A DNA stretch of 64,000 nucleotides from Chlamydomonas sphaeroides (Eukaryota > Chlorophyta > Chlorophyceae > Chlamydomonadales > Chlamydomonadaceae), in NCBI GenBank assembly GCA_001662425.1, contig BDDC01000400.1, forward strand, positions 1 to 64,000, written 5' to 3'. The position numbers were made by a program, and so were the translations under genes. Shown in pieces: positions 10,751 to 20,054 of the stretch. A model generated the notes under the pieces. That model did no database searches. It was not told the DNA's origin and saw nothing but the letters and a program-made list of their open reading frames with translations. Each line of letters begins with the position of its first letter. Position 1 is the stretch's first letter.

Positions 10751-11067
10751 TCAGTGGAGAGTATTGCGGTGGTGGCGAGCGCGAGCGATCGTGAGTCGCG
10801 GCGCAGCACAGCTGGGAATGGCCAACTGTGCCTCGCCGGGTCACCCTTTCCCCCGCCCATCCAATCCTGCCCCAAATGCCGACGTCATCGTCACACGCGC
10901 ATTGGGGGGAGCCCAGCCCGCGCACAAGAGGCAGCGCCCAAGCGCCAGTTACGCACTGCTGCGCGCACAACGTAACCCGCAAGGCCGCACACTTGCAAGC
11001 CGACCCGGTCCGGCTCGCCCGCCCTCTCTCACCAGCCAGCCACAGCCCCACAGCTTCAGCAGCAGCC
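10751..11067. promoter_or_regulatory. Shared divergent promoter interval
   Basis: The 317 bp between the start codons of the senescence-domain gene (minus) and the small-protein gene (plus) must hold both promoters. No clear TATA box was identified by eye. Confidence 0.4.
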
Positions 11068-11799
11068 ATGGATGCGCTGAAGTCCGAGGTGCGCGAGAAG
11101 GTGGCGGACGCCGCCGACAGCGAGCACCGCGGCCAGCTGCAGGTGAGCGCGGCGGCTCGCGAGCGCGGCTGGAGGGGCGGAGCCCGCTAGGGGCCTGGGC
11201 GCCGGCGCACGGGCTGAGGCCCGCGGATGGATGCTGCATGTGGATGGGCTCTGGGCGGATCATGCGCCGTGTGGGGGAGCGGGTTACGTGTGCGGCCGGC
11301 CGGGCTGCCGAGCGGCCACGCCGCCAGGGGCCGCCTGCCCGGTGCCGCGGTGTCGTGCAGCAGCCTTTGCTGGCTTCCACCGCAAAGGTATCGCGCCTCG
11401 CCTCTGCGCCCCACCGCTATTACTTGCCCGGCAGCCGGGAGCCGAGCGCGAGCTGGCTGCACATGCCACAAGCGATGACAGCTTCATGGCAAAGGTCAAC
11501 GTCGACCGCAGCAAAGATCGGCAGTAAGCGGGGTCGATGTGTGGCTTGCATTACACGTAGCAAATTGCGGCAGAACTTGCGCTTTGTGTTTAAAAATGTG
11601 TGTGCACCAGTTCGTGACATGTGGGGTGCAGGAGCGCCCGCGCGAAGCGGTTTTTGTCCTTGTTGGGCTGTGCCCGTGTTGCAGCCAAGGTGGTGCTTCT
11701 GGCGGCACCATCTACCAGACTGGCAAGAACAAGGAGCCCGACGCCGACCACGTGCTGGAGGCGCAGGCCAACAAGATAAGCGAGAACCGCATGACCTAG
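11068..11799 (+). CDS. Small protein of unknown function, at least two exons
   Basis: The first exon, 11068-11142, encodes MDALKSEVREKVADAADSEH-RGQLQ and ends at a strong donor (CTGCAG|GTGAGC). The last exon starts after GTGTTGCAG near 11687 and encodes GASGGTIYQTGKNKEPDADH, then VLEAQANKISENRMT and a TAG at 11797-11799. The two ends are hydrophilic, charged and biased unlike the surrounding noise, so I believe they are coding. The phases do not join directly (0 versus 2), so at least one internal exon between 11170 and 11690 is missing from my model. I do not recognise the family. It is transcribed divergently from the senescence-domain gene. Confidence 0.5.
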
Positions 11800-11934
11800 G
11801 CGATTTGTGGCGTGTGATTTTGCTAGGGTGCACGTTCGAAGGCTGTGCTCGGCGGGTTGGGAAGGCGACGAGGGTTTGCGGCGGCGGTTGGTGGGCGCTT
11901 TAGTTACGGCGCGCCGAAGGTAGAGTTGCATTGC

Positions 11935-11939
11935 TGTAA
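11935..11939 (+). terminator. Candidate poly(A) signal TGTAA
   Basis: TGTAA lies 136 bp after the stop of the small-protein gene, in TTGCTGTAACG. Its position and sequence fit green-algal 3' ends. Confidence 0.55.
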
Positions 11940-12142
11940 CGCAAATCATTGGCATTGTACGCGGTGCGATGGCCCTTGTTGAGTTGTTCGCGAGTTGAAT
12001 GATGCGCGCGTCAGACCGACCGTTGGAAGCCAGGCATCACTTTGCGCTGCCTTAGGAGCTTGCCACAGTCCTCAATAACCCCTGGCCATCATACCACAAT
12101 TATGTGCGCTGCATATGTGAGGTTTCCACAAAATTCACAACT

Positions 12143-14690
12143 ATGCTTCTCGCCGCGTTCCTTGCGTTTGCACTCCTAGCTGCTCTGCTTGCTGCTCAGC
12201 GTCGCAGCCAGCAGCGTGTTCAGGGGGCCATCGTCACTCCGCCGGGGGCGCTGCCAGTTGTCGGCCATTTATTCAGGTTCATCAGCACGTCGCGCGACGT
12301 TGCAGCCGCGCCGCACGAGGTCCTCCTGCAGCTCGCCGAGCAGCATGGCCCCCTGGTGTGCCTCCGATTCGGCATATTGCGGCCGCCCATGCTGCTGGTG
12401 TCGGACCCGGACATTGCAGTTGCCATCCTTAGGTGCGGCGCGGCACACGTCGGCCGCCGCCCGTCCAAGGCGTGCCCCAGCCAGACACCCCAACGCGTGG
12501 CGAGCTATGGCCGGCCCTCCGCGCGTTGTACCTCGTGGCCACCAGCGCACCCCACCACTCCCGGAGCCGCACCTCGCTGTCGCCTGATGATGATGCCACG
12601 GCGCAGCCACCTCGCTCGCTCGCTCGCGCTCCACCTCACGCGGCCTGACTAGTCTCCCGGCCGTGCCGAACGCCGCGCCTCGTGTCGAACGCCGCGCCTC
12701 GTGCCGCACGCCGCGCCTCCTCCCCCGCAGGGCCGACGAGGACGCCTGGGCCAAGGGCCACGGCTACGATGCCATCCGCAGCGTCAGCCCGCAGCACCTG
12801 CTAGTGCAGCATGGAGCCGCCTGGCGCCGCCTGCACGCCGTCGCCGCGGCCGCGCTGGGCGGCGCGATGCGCCACCCCGCCTTCTACCCCTGCCTCAACC
12901 GCCACGCCGCGCGCCTGGCCGCGTCGCTGGCGCGCCGGCACGCCACGTCCGCCGAGCCCGGCGGCTCGTTCGTCGTGACCGACGTGGCGTCGGAGGTCCG
13001 CAGCTGGGCGTTGAGCGTCGTACTGGAGCTGGTCCTCGGGCCGGACGACGCCGACGGCGCCGGGCGGACAGGTGCGCGAGGGGTGTGTTTCAAAGCCGAG
13101 CTGGGAGCCACAAGCGGATGTGGTGGGGTCTGCAAATCTTCACTTGCCTGCTGAGTCGCGGTCTGCTCCTTGGCCCCAGCGCGCCTCCAAGGCACACTCG
13201 CCGCTGCCCTTGCGCCCCCGCACCGCAGACGCGCCAAGCCGGGCCGCGCTGGCCCTGTCCCTGCGCGCGCTGATGGAGGAGTGGCACCACCGCGCCACCA
13301 GCCCGCTGCAGCTGTGGCGCCTGCCGGGCCCCGCGGTGAGCCCCGCCGCCCGCCGCGTGGCGCGCTGCCAGGCGACCGTGGACGCCACCCTGCTCGGGGC
13401 CGCGTCGAAGGCCCTGGCCGCCGCGGCCGCTGAGCCGCAGGGCGCGGGGAGCGCCGCGGCCGACAAGGCCTCGGGCGCTGCCGGAAGCGGCGCCGGGTCT
13501 GCGGCGGCTGCCGGGCCTCGCGGCAGCGGCAGCGGCGCCTGCTCACCCAGCTCCCCGGCCAGCTTCCCATCCAGCGGCCCCATCAGCACCCGCGCCAGCG
13601 CCTGCGCTGCGGACGGCGATGGCCATCCGGCTGGCGCCCACCCGCCGGGCCCACCCCCGCTGCTGCTCTCCACAGCTCGCCAGCTGCTGCTGCAGCAGCG
13701 GCAGCCGGCGCCTCTGCCTGCTGCCGCCCAGCCTCCGCCGCCTCCGCCCTCCAACTCCACCGCCCCTGGCGACTGTAGCCCCTCCCTGGCCTGCGACGCC
13801 TCGTGCCTGGCCTTCAGCCTGCTGGCCATGGGGCACGAGAACACCTCCGCCACCGCCGCCTGGGCTCTGACGCTGCTGGCGGCACACCCGGCCGAACAGC
13901 AGCGGCTGAGGCAGGAGCTGAGGGCCGAGCTGGCGGCGGCGGAGGGCGGTGCTGGCCCCAGCCAAGTGTGCCTGTCGGCGAGCTCCCTGGGTCGGCTGCG
14001 CTACCTGGATGGGGTGCTGCGGGAGGTGCAGCGCCTGGTGCCGGCAGTGCCGGTGCTGTCGCGGAGGGCGCGGGCCGGCGGCGAGGCGCGGCTGGCTGGC
14101 TGCGATGTCGCGGTGGCGACTGGGGTGAGCGAGAGATCGCTAAGGGAGGAAGGAAGGCCGGGCTGCCTTAAGCAGGTCGGACTGCCTCTCTTGCCGGCGT
14201 CGTCATGCTCCGCTGGCCTCCTGCTGCCTGTCCGCGCTCAGCCGCCTATCTCCCCTGCCTCCCTGCGGCGTAGGTTGAGGTGGTGGTGTCTCCCCTGGTG
14301 CTGCACCGCCTGGGCCGGCTATGGGAGCGGCCGCACGACTTCTGGCCCGAGCGCTGGCTCGCCGCCGACCAGGCCGCTGCGGGCGAGGGCAGCGCCACGG
14401 CCGGTCGCCATGCCCCGCTGCTGGCCTTCGGCTGCGGCCCGCGTGCGTGCGTGGGCCGGGCCCTGGGCCTGGCGGCGGCCAAGCTGGCGGTGGCGCACAC
14501 GGTGCTGTCGTACAACGTACGGATGCTGGGGCGGCAGCACGACAGCGGACGCGGCGGCGGCGGCGGCTGTGAGGCCGCCGGGTCGATTGCTGCAGCGGAG
14601 GCTCTGCGCGGGGAGCTGCGTGTGTCGCTGCGGCCGGCGGCGGGGCTGCGGCTGCGGCTCACGCCGCTCGCGACGGGTCGCGTGGCATGA
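12143..14690 (+). CDS. Cytochrome P450 monooxygenase
   Basis: Four exons (12143-12432, 12731-13071, 13229-14124, 14274-14690) join in phase to 647 residues. The N-terminus is a hydrophobic membrane anchor (MLLAAFLAFALLAALLAA), followed by a Pro-rich hinge (TPPGALPVVGHL). The I-helix oxygen-binding motif is AMGHENTSA. The K-helix ExxR is in LREVQRLVP, and the PERW motif is in DFWPERW. The haem-binding loop is FGCGPRACVG, with the thiolate Cys at about residue 568. All catalytic landmarks are present, so it should be an active haem monooxygenase, probably ER-anchored; the substrate is unknown. It is longer than the usual 500 residues because of a low-complexity Ala/Ser/Pro insertion of about 120 residues before the I-helix. 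The I-helix region is duplicated at 15475-16065. Confidence 0.9.
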
Positions 14691-15474
14691 TCGATGGCGG
14701 TCAGATAATAGGGGGTCGGCTGCGCAGGCGCGGCAAAGCCGGCCACATGGTTTGCTTGGTTGCCTGCGCTGGTCATGTTGAAAGTGTTGCAATCGTACAA
14801 TAGTGATGTGCGTTGTCCGTCTGATGAGGTTGGCAGCCCGAGCGATGAACTGCACTGGCTGCCCGAGCACGAGCGAGGGGCAGCCGTGGTATGCAAAGAG
14901 AGCGCGAGAGGCATCCTGACTGCTGGCAATGGATGTGGTTGGCTTGATAGACCAAACGCGTGGCAACCAACCCACTAACGCAATGCAGGTCATTATTTGG
15001 AACCTCCGTTGGGCCATCAGCGGGCCATCTACGGCATCTTGCCGGGCACATGCGTAGAACTAGGGCATGCAGGATTCTTGGAAGGTAGGTATCGTACGTT
15101 TATTTCGTACGATATGGTTTGTGTGCCTGGCTACCTGGCCTGACACTCGAGGCACGACTGGCTCGGCATCATGCGGCTTTCATTGGCGCCGGGCGGGAGT
15201 CTCGTCCACCGGCGTACGATTGTGTGGTTGTAGCTCAAGGCATGCATTGCGCGTACTTAATGACAGAGCCGCGAGCTCTGAGTCGTAAGCTTTATGTGGG
15301 TTGTATGCGTGTTGGCTGTGAGCCGTGAGCTGTCGGCTTTAAGCTGTGGGCTCTTACGTCCGCGAGGTAGGGCCCCGTCAGCAGCTGCGGCGGCGACGAC
15401 AGCCAACGCCGATGAGGACTTCCCCTACCTCAACCAAGTAGCCACCGCCGCCCTGCCCCACCGCCGCTCCCGGC
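14691..15474. other. P450 3' flank and spacer, no gene
   Basis: No exon-like series was found. From about 15270 to 15350 there is degenerate GAGC/CTGTGAGC-type repetition of no recognised class. Confidence 0.5.
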
Positions 15475-16065
15475 GAATGCAGCCCTTACTGGCTTCCGAC
15501 GCCTCGTGCCTGGCCTTCAGCCTGCTGGCCATGGGGCACGAGAACACCTCCGCCACCGCCGCCTNNNNNNNNNNNNNNNNNNNNNNNNNNNNNNNNNNNN
15601 NNNNNNNNNNNNNNNNNNNNNNNNNNNNNNNNNNNNNNNNNNNNNNNNNNNNNNNNNNNNNNNNNNNNNNNNNNNNNNNNNNNNNNNNNNNNNNNNNNNN
15701 NNNNNNNNNNNNNNNNNNNNNNNNNNNNNNNNNNNNNNNNNNNNNNNNNNNNNNNNNNNNNNNNNNNNNNNNNNNNNNNNNNNNNNNNNNNNNNNNNNNN
15801 NNNNNNNNNNNNNNNNNNNNNNNNNNNNNNNNNNNNNNNNNNNNNNNNNNNNNNNNNNNNNNNNNNNNNNNNNNNNNNNNNNNNNNNNNNNNNNNNNNNN
15901 NNNNNNNNNNNNNNNNNNNNNNNNNNNNNCACAACAGCGGCTGAGGCAGGAGCTGAGGGCCGAGCGGCGGAGGGCCCTGGCCCTGGGGATGGAGGCGGCG
16001 AGGCCAGCTTCCGGACGTGGTGTGCGTTTCGGCGAGCTCCCTGCTGGGTCGGCCGCGGCTGGCTC
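15475..16065 (+). pseudogene. Broken duplicate of the P450 I-helix exon
   Basis: 15498-15564 is essentially identical to 13795-13861 and encodes DASCLAFSLLAMGHENTSA. After the N run, 15934-16065 again follows the P450 exon (CAGCGGCTGAGGCAGGAGCT, then GGCGAGCTCCCTG), but with deletions that break the frame. No other P450 exon is present. It is in the same orientation as the parent. Confidence 0.75.
15565..15929. other. Assembly gap, 365 N
   Basis: This is a run of undetermined bases. It begins and ends inside the P450 duplicate. In the parent gene the matching interval is only about 35 bp. Confidence 0.98.
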
Positions 16066-16082
16066 GCGTCGCTCCGTGATCA

Positions 16083-16270
16083 GGCAGCCGAGCTCAGCTC
16101 CGTCGGCAGACAGCGCTGCCCCCATTCGCGACTGCCAGCCGGTCCCGGACGCTACCGCCCTGCTGCTGCGCTGCGCTTCCCCCGATGGCGCGGCCGCCAT
16201 CGATCGTGGCGGCCGCCGGGTCCGTGGCCGCGTCCCTCGGCGGGCCGCTGGGTGCACTGCAAGTGCTGCC
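16083..16270 (+). pseudogene. Fragment of the F-box-like gene, inverted
   Basis: The plus strand encodes DCQPVPDATALLLRCASPDG, matching SCQPIPAASALLLGFASPAA of the gene at 3387-5684. After a frame change it reads AAAGSVAASLGGPLGALQVL, matching SASSLAADRGGPAALQAL. It is frameshifted and lacks both ends. Confidence 0.65.
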
Positions 16271-17836
16271 GCTGCTTTATGCAGGTCTCACATCCGCGTG
16301 CTCGGTGCTGTGGCACGCACTGCGCAACCACGCTGCCACGCGGGCGGGGAGCAGGCAAGGAACTGAGCGCGCGCGGGCGTGTTGCAGCGCGTCTTCAGTC
16401 AGCGCGCATAGCAGAGCGCCGCCTGCTTGGGGCGGCTGGCCTGCGCTGCGTGTGATAGAAGCGTGACGGAGCATGCGCTGTTCAGGGCACTCGCTGGCTT
16501 GCACTGCCGCGCGTCAAAGTGGTGTGTATCCAATGGGGCTGGCATGCTGCAAGCCCTTGGGGTGCTGCCAAGGTGCTTTCAACGAATGTTACGAGCAATG
16601 GGTGCTAGGACGCACGGCACCATGCGACAGCAGGTGCGAGAGGGCCGCTGCGCTGGGGGGAAGGGCCGGCACGCCGCCGCGCGGTGCGCTTGTCTCCGCT
16701 GCTCCCGCCCTCTAGCGGGCCTTCTGCTCCGCCCTGTGCCCAGGCTCGCCGCCCGCCGGCCACGACGCATCGGGGGGCTCACGCCCCACACGGGGGCCGT
16801 GGCGCCCGGCGTGGCTCGCGGCAGCGGCTCATGACAGCGATGGCGCCAACAGGTGCGTCCGGACGATGCGCGACAGACTGGCCTCGGCCGCCGCAAGATC
16901 GCCAATGCTGTGAGGCTGCTGCTGGTGCAGCGAGCGAGGCTTCTGGCTGTAGCACAGCAGTGGGCCGCCAGGGTTGAGGCTGCTTGATAGCCGGCATATT
17001 GCGCCGCGCCTGATCGGGGCGGCGCCACGCATGCTTGGGGCCTCCAAGCTCCACATCCGGTGCCTCGTTGCCGCAATGCCCCACACCCTCCCTCTGCAGC
17101 CCTCACAGGCACCTCACGGCAGCGAGGTGGGTGCCGTACGCCCGTGGTATGTCCGGGTCCGGGTCCGGGTAGCACGGCATGCTGCAGCGGCAGGAGTGCG
17201 GTGGCGATGTGTAGGTTGGGCGGCGGGGCTTTGTGAGCCAGCGCTGGCCTGCTGCCACCTCCGTTCCTGTGGCTGGCAGGGGCTGAAGGGCCGTCCCCGT
17301 CCCCGCGCCGTCCATGCCCGCCCGCAGCGCAGTGTGGACGCACGCACGCCCCGCCCGCTTCACTTCGCTGCTGCGACGGCGACTATGGCCGGTGCGCGGA
17401 AGGGGACCATGGGCGACGGAACACCGCATGCACTGCTGCCCACGGCAACCACCATTTGCCGCCACGTGGGTCGGGCGGCGGGCGGTGCCGGCGTGCGCGG
17501 CTTTACAAGTCCTGCAGGCCTCGCACCAGCGTAGCGCGTGTGCTACAAGGGGCCGCGGGGCAGAGCCGCGGGCGTGGCTCGCTTGAAGGACGCGACACGA
17601 GCACATGACGGGCCGCAGCGCTGAGCAACGACGGCAGGAGACGGGGACGGTCTCGGGCAGGGCCCGGCGGTCCCTCTGCTGCGGCGGCAACGACGGGCCG
17701 CCGACCTCGGCCGGCACGCCGCGTGCCGCCACGCAACCGGGTGCCCGGGTCACGCCTCCGTGCCGCTGCCACACCAACGCCGCTGCGCTGAACCCCAATG
17801 CACCCACGCGACCCCCCGCCCCTTCCTCCCCCGCAG
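16271..17836. other. Degenerate region, no gene recognised
   Basis: Long GC-rich frames exist on both strands but show no domain, no splice-consistent series and composition typical of non-coding shadows. A short CCGGGT triplicate lies near 17155. It may hold further decayed duplicate material. Confidence 0.45.
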
Positions 17837-18030
17837 GACAATTTTCTCGCCGACGCCTCCCTATTCCAGGGACGTCACCTTCCTTCCCGCCGCCGCGCAA
17901 GGCCGCAACCGACCGCGGCGGCAGTGGCGGTGGAGCCTACCCGCCGCCGCTTGTGTACGACAACACTGCTGGTGGCGCCGCCGGCGGCGACTTCGGCATG
18001 ACGGGCCTGACGGCGCAGACGGCGGCGCCT
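17837..18030 (+). pseudogene. Scrambled fragment of the senescence-domain gene
   Basis: 17837-17870 copies exon 2 with its acceptor (CCGCAG|GAC, then DNFLADASLFQ versus DILLADASLFR). It is followed by a piece of exon 1 (PPPLVYDNTAGGAAGGDFGM, then TGLTAQTAAP). The exon order is reversed relative to the parent, and the orientation is inverted relative to the chromosome. Confidence 0.7.
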
Positions 18031-18054
18031 GGGATGGCAGTGCAGCTGGGCTGG

Positions 18055-18553
18055 CATTCATCGGACGCGGCAGCCGCAATCGCGGGCGCTGTGACGTCCG
18101 AGGCCGCGACCTGCCACGGCGGCCCGGCCGCTCTGCAGGTCCTGCACCCGCCGGCCGCTCCATGGCTGCCAGGTCACCAGCGAGCTGGCTGCCGCCGCGG
18201 GTCCCGGTGCAGAGGATGACTAAGGCTACACGCTGCCAAAGGATGCGATGCACGAAGTCGTGGGCCAGGTGCGATGGTGTGATGGAGTTGCGCCGCGCGG
18301 ACCGACCGGGGCTGTCCGCTCTGTTTTATCTCCTAGAGAGGTACCGCTACGCTTCTCGGCACTGCCGGCTGACACCGCCGCTTCCCTGCGCCGTTCTGCC
18401 CTCGCGGCCCCAGGTGCTGCACGAGCTGTGGGGCGGGGTGCTGCCCTCCCTGGCCGCCGCCCCGTCCGGCGAGCGCCATGACCGCCAGGCCGAGGTGCTG
18501 GCGGCCCTGGCCCGGCTGGTGGGGGCGCGCGAGCCGCCGGAGCTGCCACCCGT
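18055..18553 (+). pseudogene. Second fragment of the F-box-like gene, with intron
   Basis: 18055-18185 encodes a decayed match to the region before the intron (GGPAALQVLHPPAAPWLPGH). 18414-18553, after GCGGCCCCAG, matches the last exon (VLHELWGGVLPSLAAAPSGE, then RHDRQAEVLAALARLVGARE). The spacer between them is about the size of the parent's 225-nt intron, so duplication was at the DNA level. Confidence 0.7.
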
Positions 18554-20054
18554 GCGTGATAGCTTGACTTGGTGGAGGGGGTGGTGTGGTGGTTGGCGCA
18601 AGGCGTACCGCCAAGCAATTACACGTAGATGGGCAGCAGCTGCATACATGGGCGAGGGCTGTGGTTCGGTCGTGAGCCCCATGGAGACGGGTGCATGGAG
18701 CCATGGAGCCGTGCCAGCACTGGGCATTGCACGTTGGTATGTACGCCTGGCCCAAGCAAGGCTGCGTAGCATGGGCCGACGCACGCCACGCAAGACATAC
18801 GCTGCGCTGCGGCTGTTGGGAGCCGCAACCAGATATGATTGCGCCATTGCTTGGCAGGTGGGTTGTGCTGCATGCGTGAGTGGACCGCATGTCAGTTGCT
18901 GCTGCCAACGGGGCCGTTGATAACCTGCACGTACACGCTATGGTACGTGCGCGGTGGGCATGCTAGCTAAAACCGCATTGTGACCGACGGTGTGCGTCGG
19001 GTCTGGGTGGCCTCTTTTTCGGGCGAGCCATGCACCCCTGCGCAGCTGGAACATGCTTCTGTAGCGAATGTCAAACGCGGTGTGTGTTGTGTGCGTGCGT
19101 GAGCGACGCACGTACCGTAAGCGACGCACGTACCATGCGCGGCCTGCAAAGCAGAAGGCGGCACCTGGGGCGCAACACCGTGCCGTCGTGCAAACGGCAA
19201 CCGCTACAAACCGCTTCAACCGTTACGTCCACGCGGCCCACAACCCCATCCAGCAAATCGCGACACAGCGTTACCCAGGGCCCCGGGGCCACTACATACC
19301 CACCAATCATGGCAGCTGCCTAGCCAGGCACCGCCCGCCCTCGCCACACGCAACGGACATCACTGCAACCGTTTTGATTAGCTTCGTATGAGTCAATGCC
19401 TGCGCCACAACGCCATCAATGCCCAGCGATGCGCCAGCCTGCAACCGTTGGCACGCACGCACGCACCCCTGCTCCTGGTATTCATTACCTGCCCCTTAGC
19501 CTAGCTGCGTGCTCGCTAACGAACGATGAACAAATCACACACACACACACACACACACACATGAAAATACCGGTACAAAGGCGCGACTACTCGCACATCG
19601 TGCATAGGACATCCTGCCATCTCCAAGGCAACCTGCACAGTGCACCCTCGGCAAGGCTTCGCCAGAGCTGATTGGCCCTGGACCCGCCACCCCCGTATGT
19701 ACAACAACCGCGCCGCCATCTGCCCTCGGCCGGGCCCATCTCACCGCCGCCCTGCAGCCACACGCCCACCTATCTGGTCCACGGCGCCTCATCAGCGCAC
19801 GGCCATGAGCTAAGCACTGCCGGCGCGGCGACGGCTGCGCCACGCCGGTCCCTCACGGCGCCGCCACTCAGCCTTGCGGCTACACGACCCCGAACCGGCC
19901 CCATAACCGTCAGAACCGGCGACCGCTCCCTTGCGGAGGCGCCCCGCTGCCACCGCCTGAATCTGAGCTGAACCCAGTCTCCACCGGGCGGTCCACATGG
20001 ACCACACCTCTTGACAGCCGCCGGCGGCTGCGCTCGGCTCTGCCCCACACCGCT
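18554..20054. other. Spacer with 3' flank of the propeller-BTB gene
   Basis: No gene was recognised. It contains the (CA)13 microsatellite and, near 19100-19135, a duplicated GACGCACGTACC motif. Confidence 0.5.
19536..19561 (+). repeat. (CA)13 microsatellite
   Basis: An uninterrupted CA dinucleotide run of 26 bp. Confidence 0.95.

Noticed and set aside
9984..11903. 639-codon open frame on the plus strand
   Set aside because: It lies antisense to exons 1 and 2 of the senescence-domain gene, and its translation has no domain and only composition-driven Arg/Ala/Pro runs. It is a shadow of GC-rich coding DNA.
12104..12142. Earlier start for the P450
   Set aside because: It is a GTG codon. The first in-frame ATG at 12143 begins the hydrophobic anchor directly.
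16579..17343. 254-codon minus-strand frame in the degenerate block
   Set aside because: There is no domain, no matching splice context, and amino-acid composition typical of random GC-rich sequence. The block around it is made of broken duplicates.
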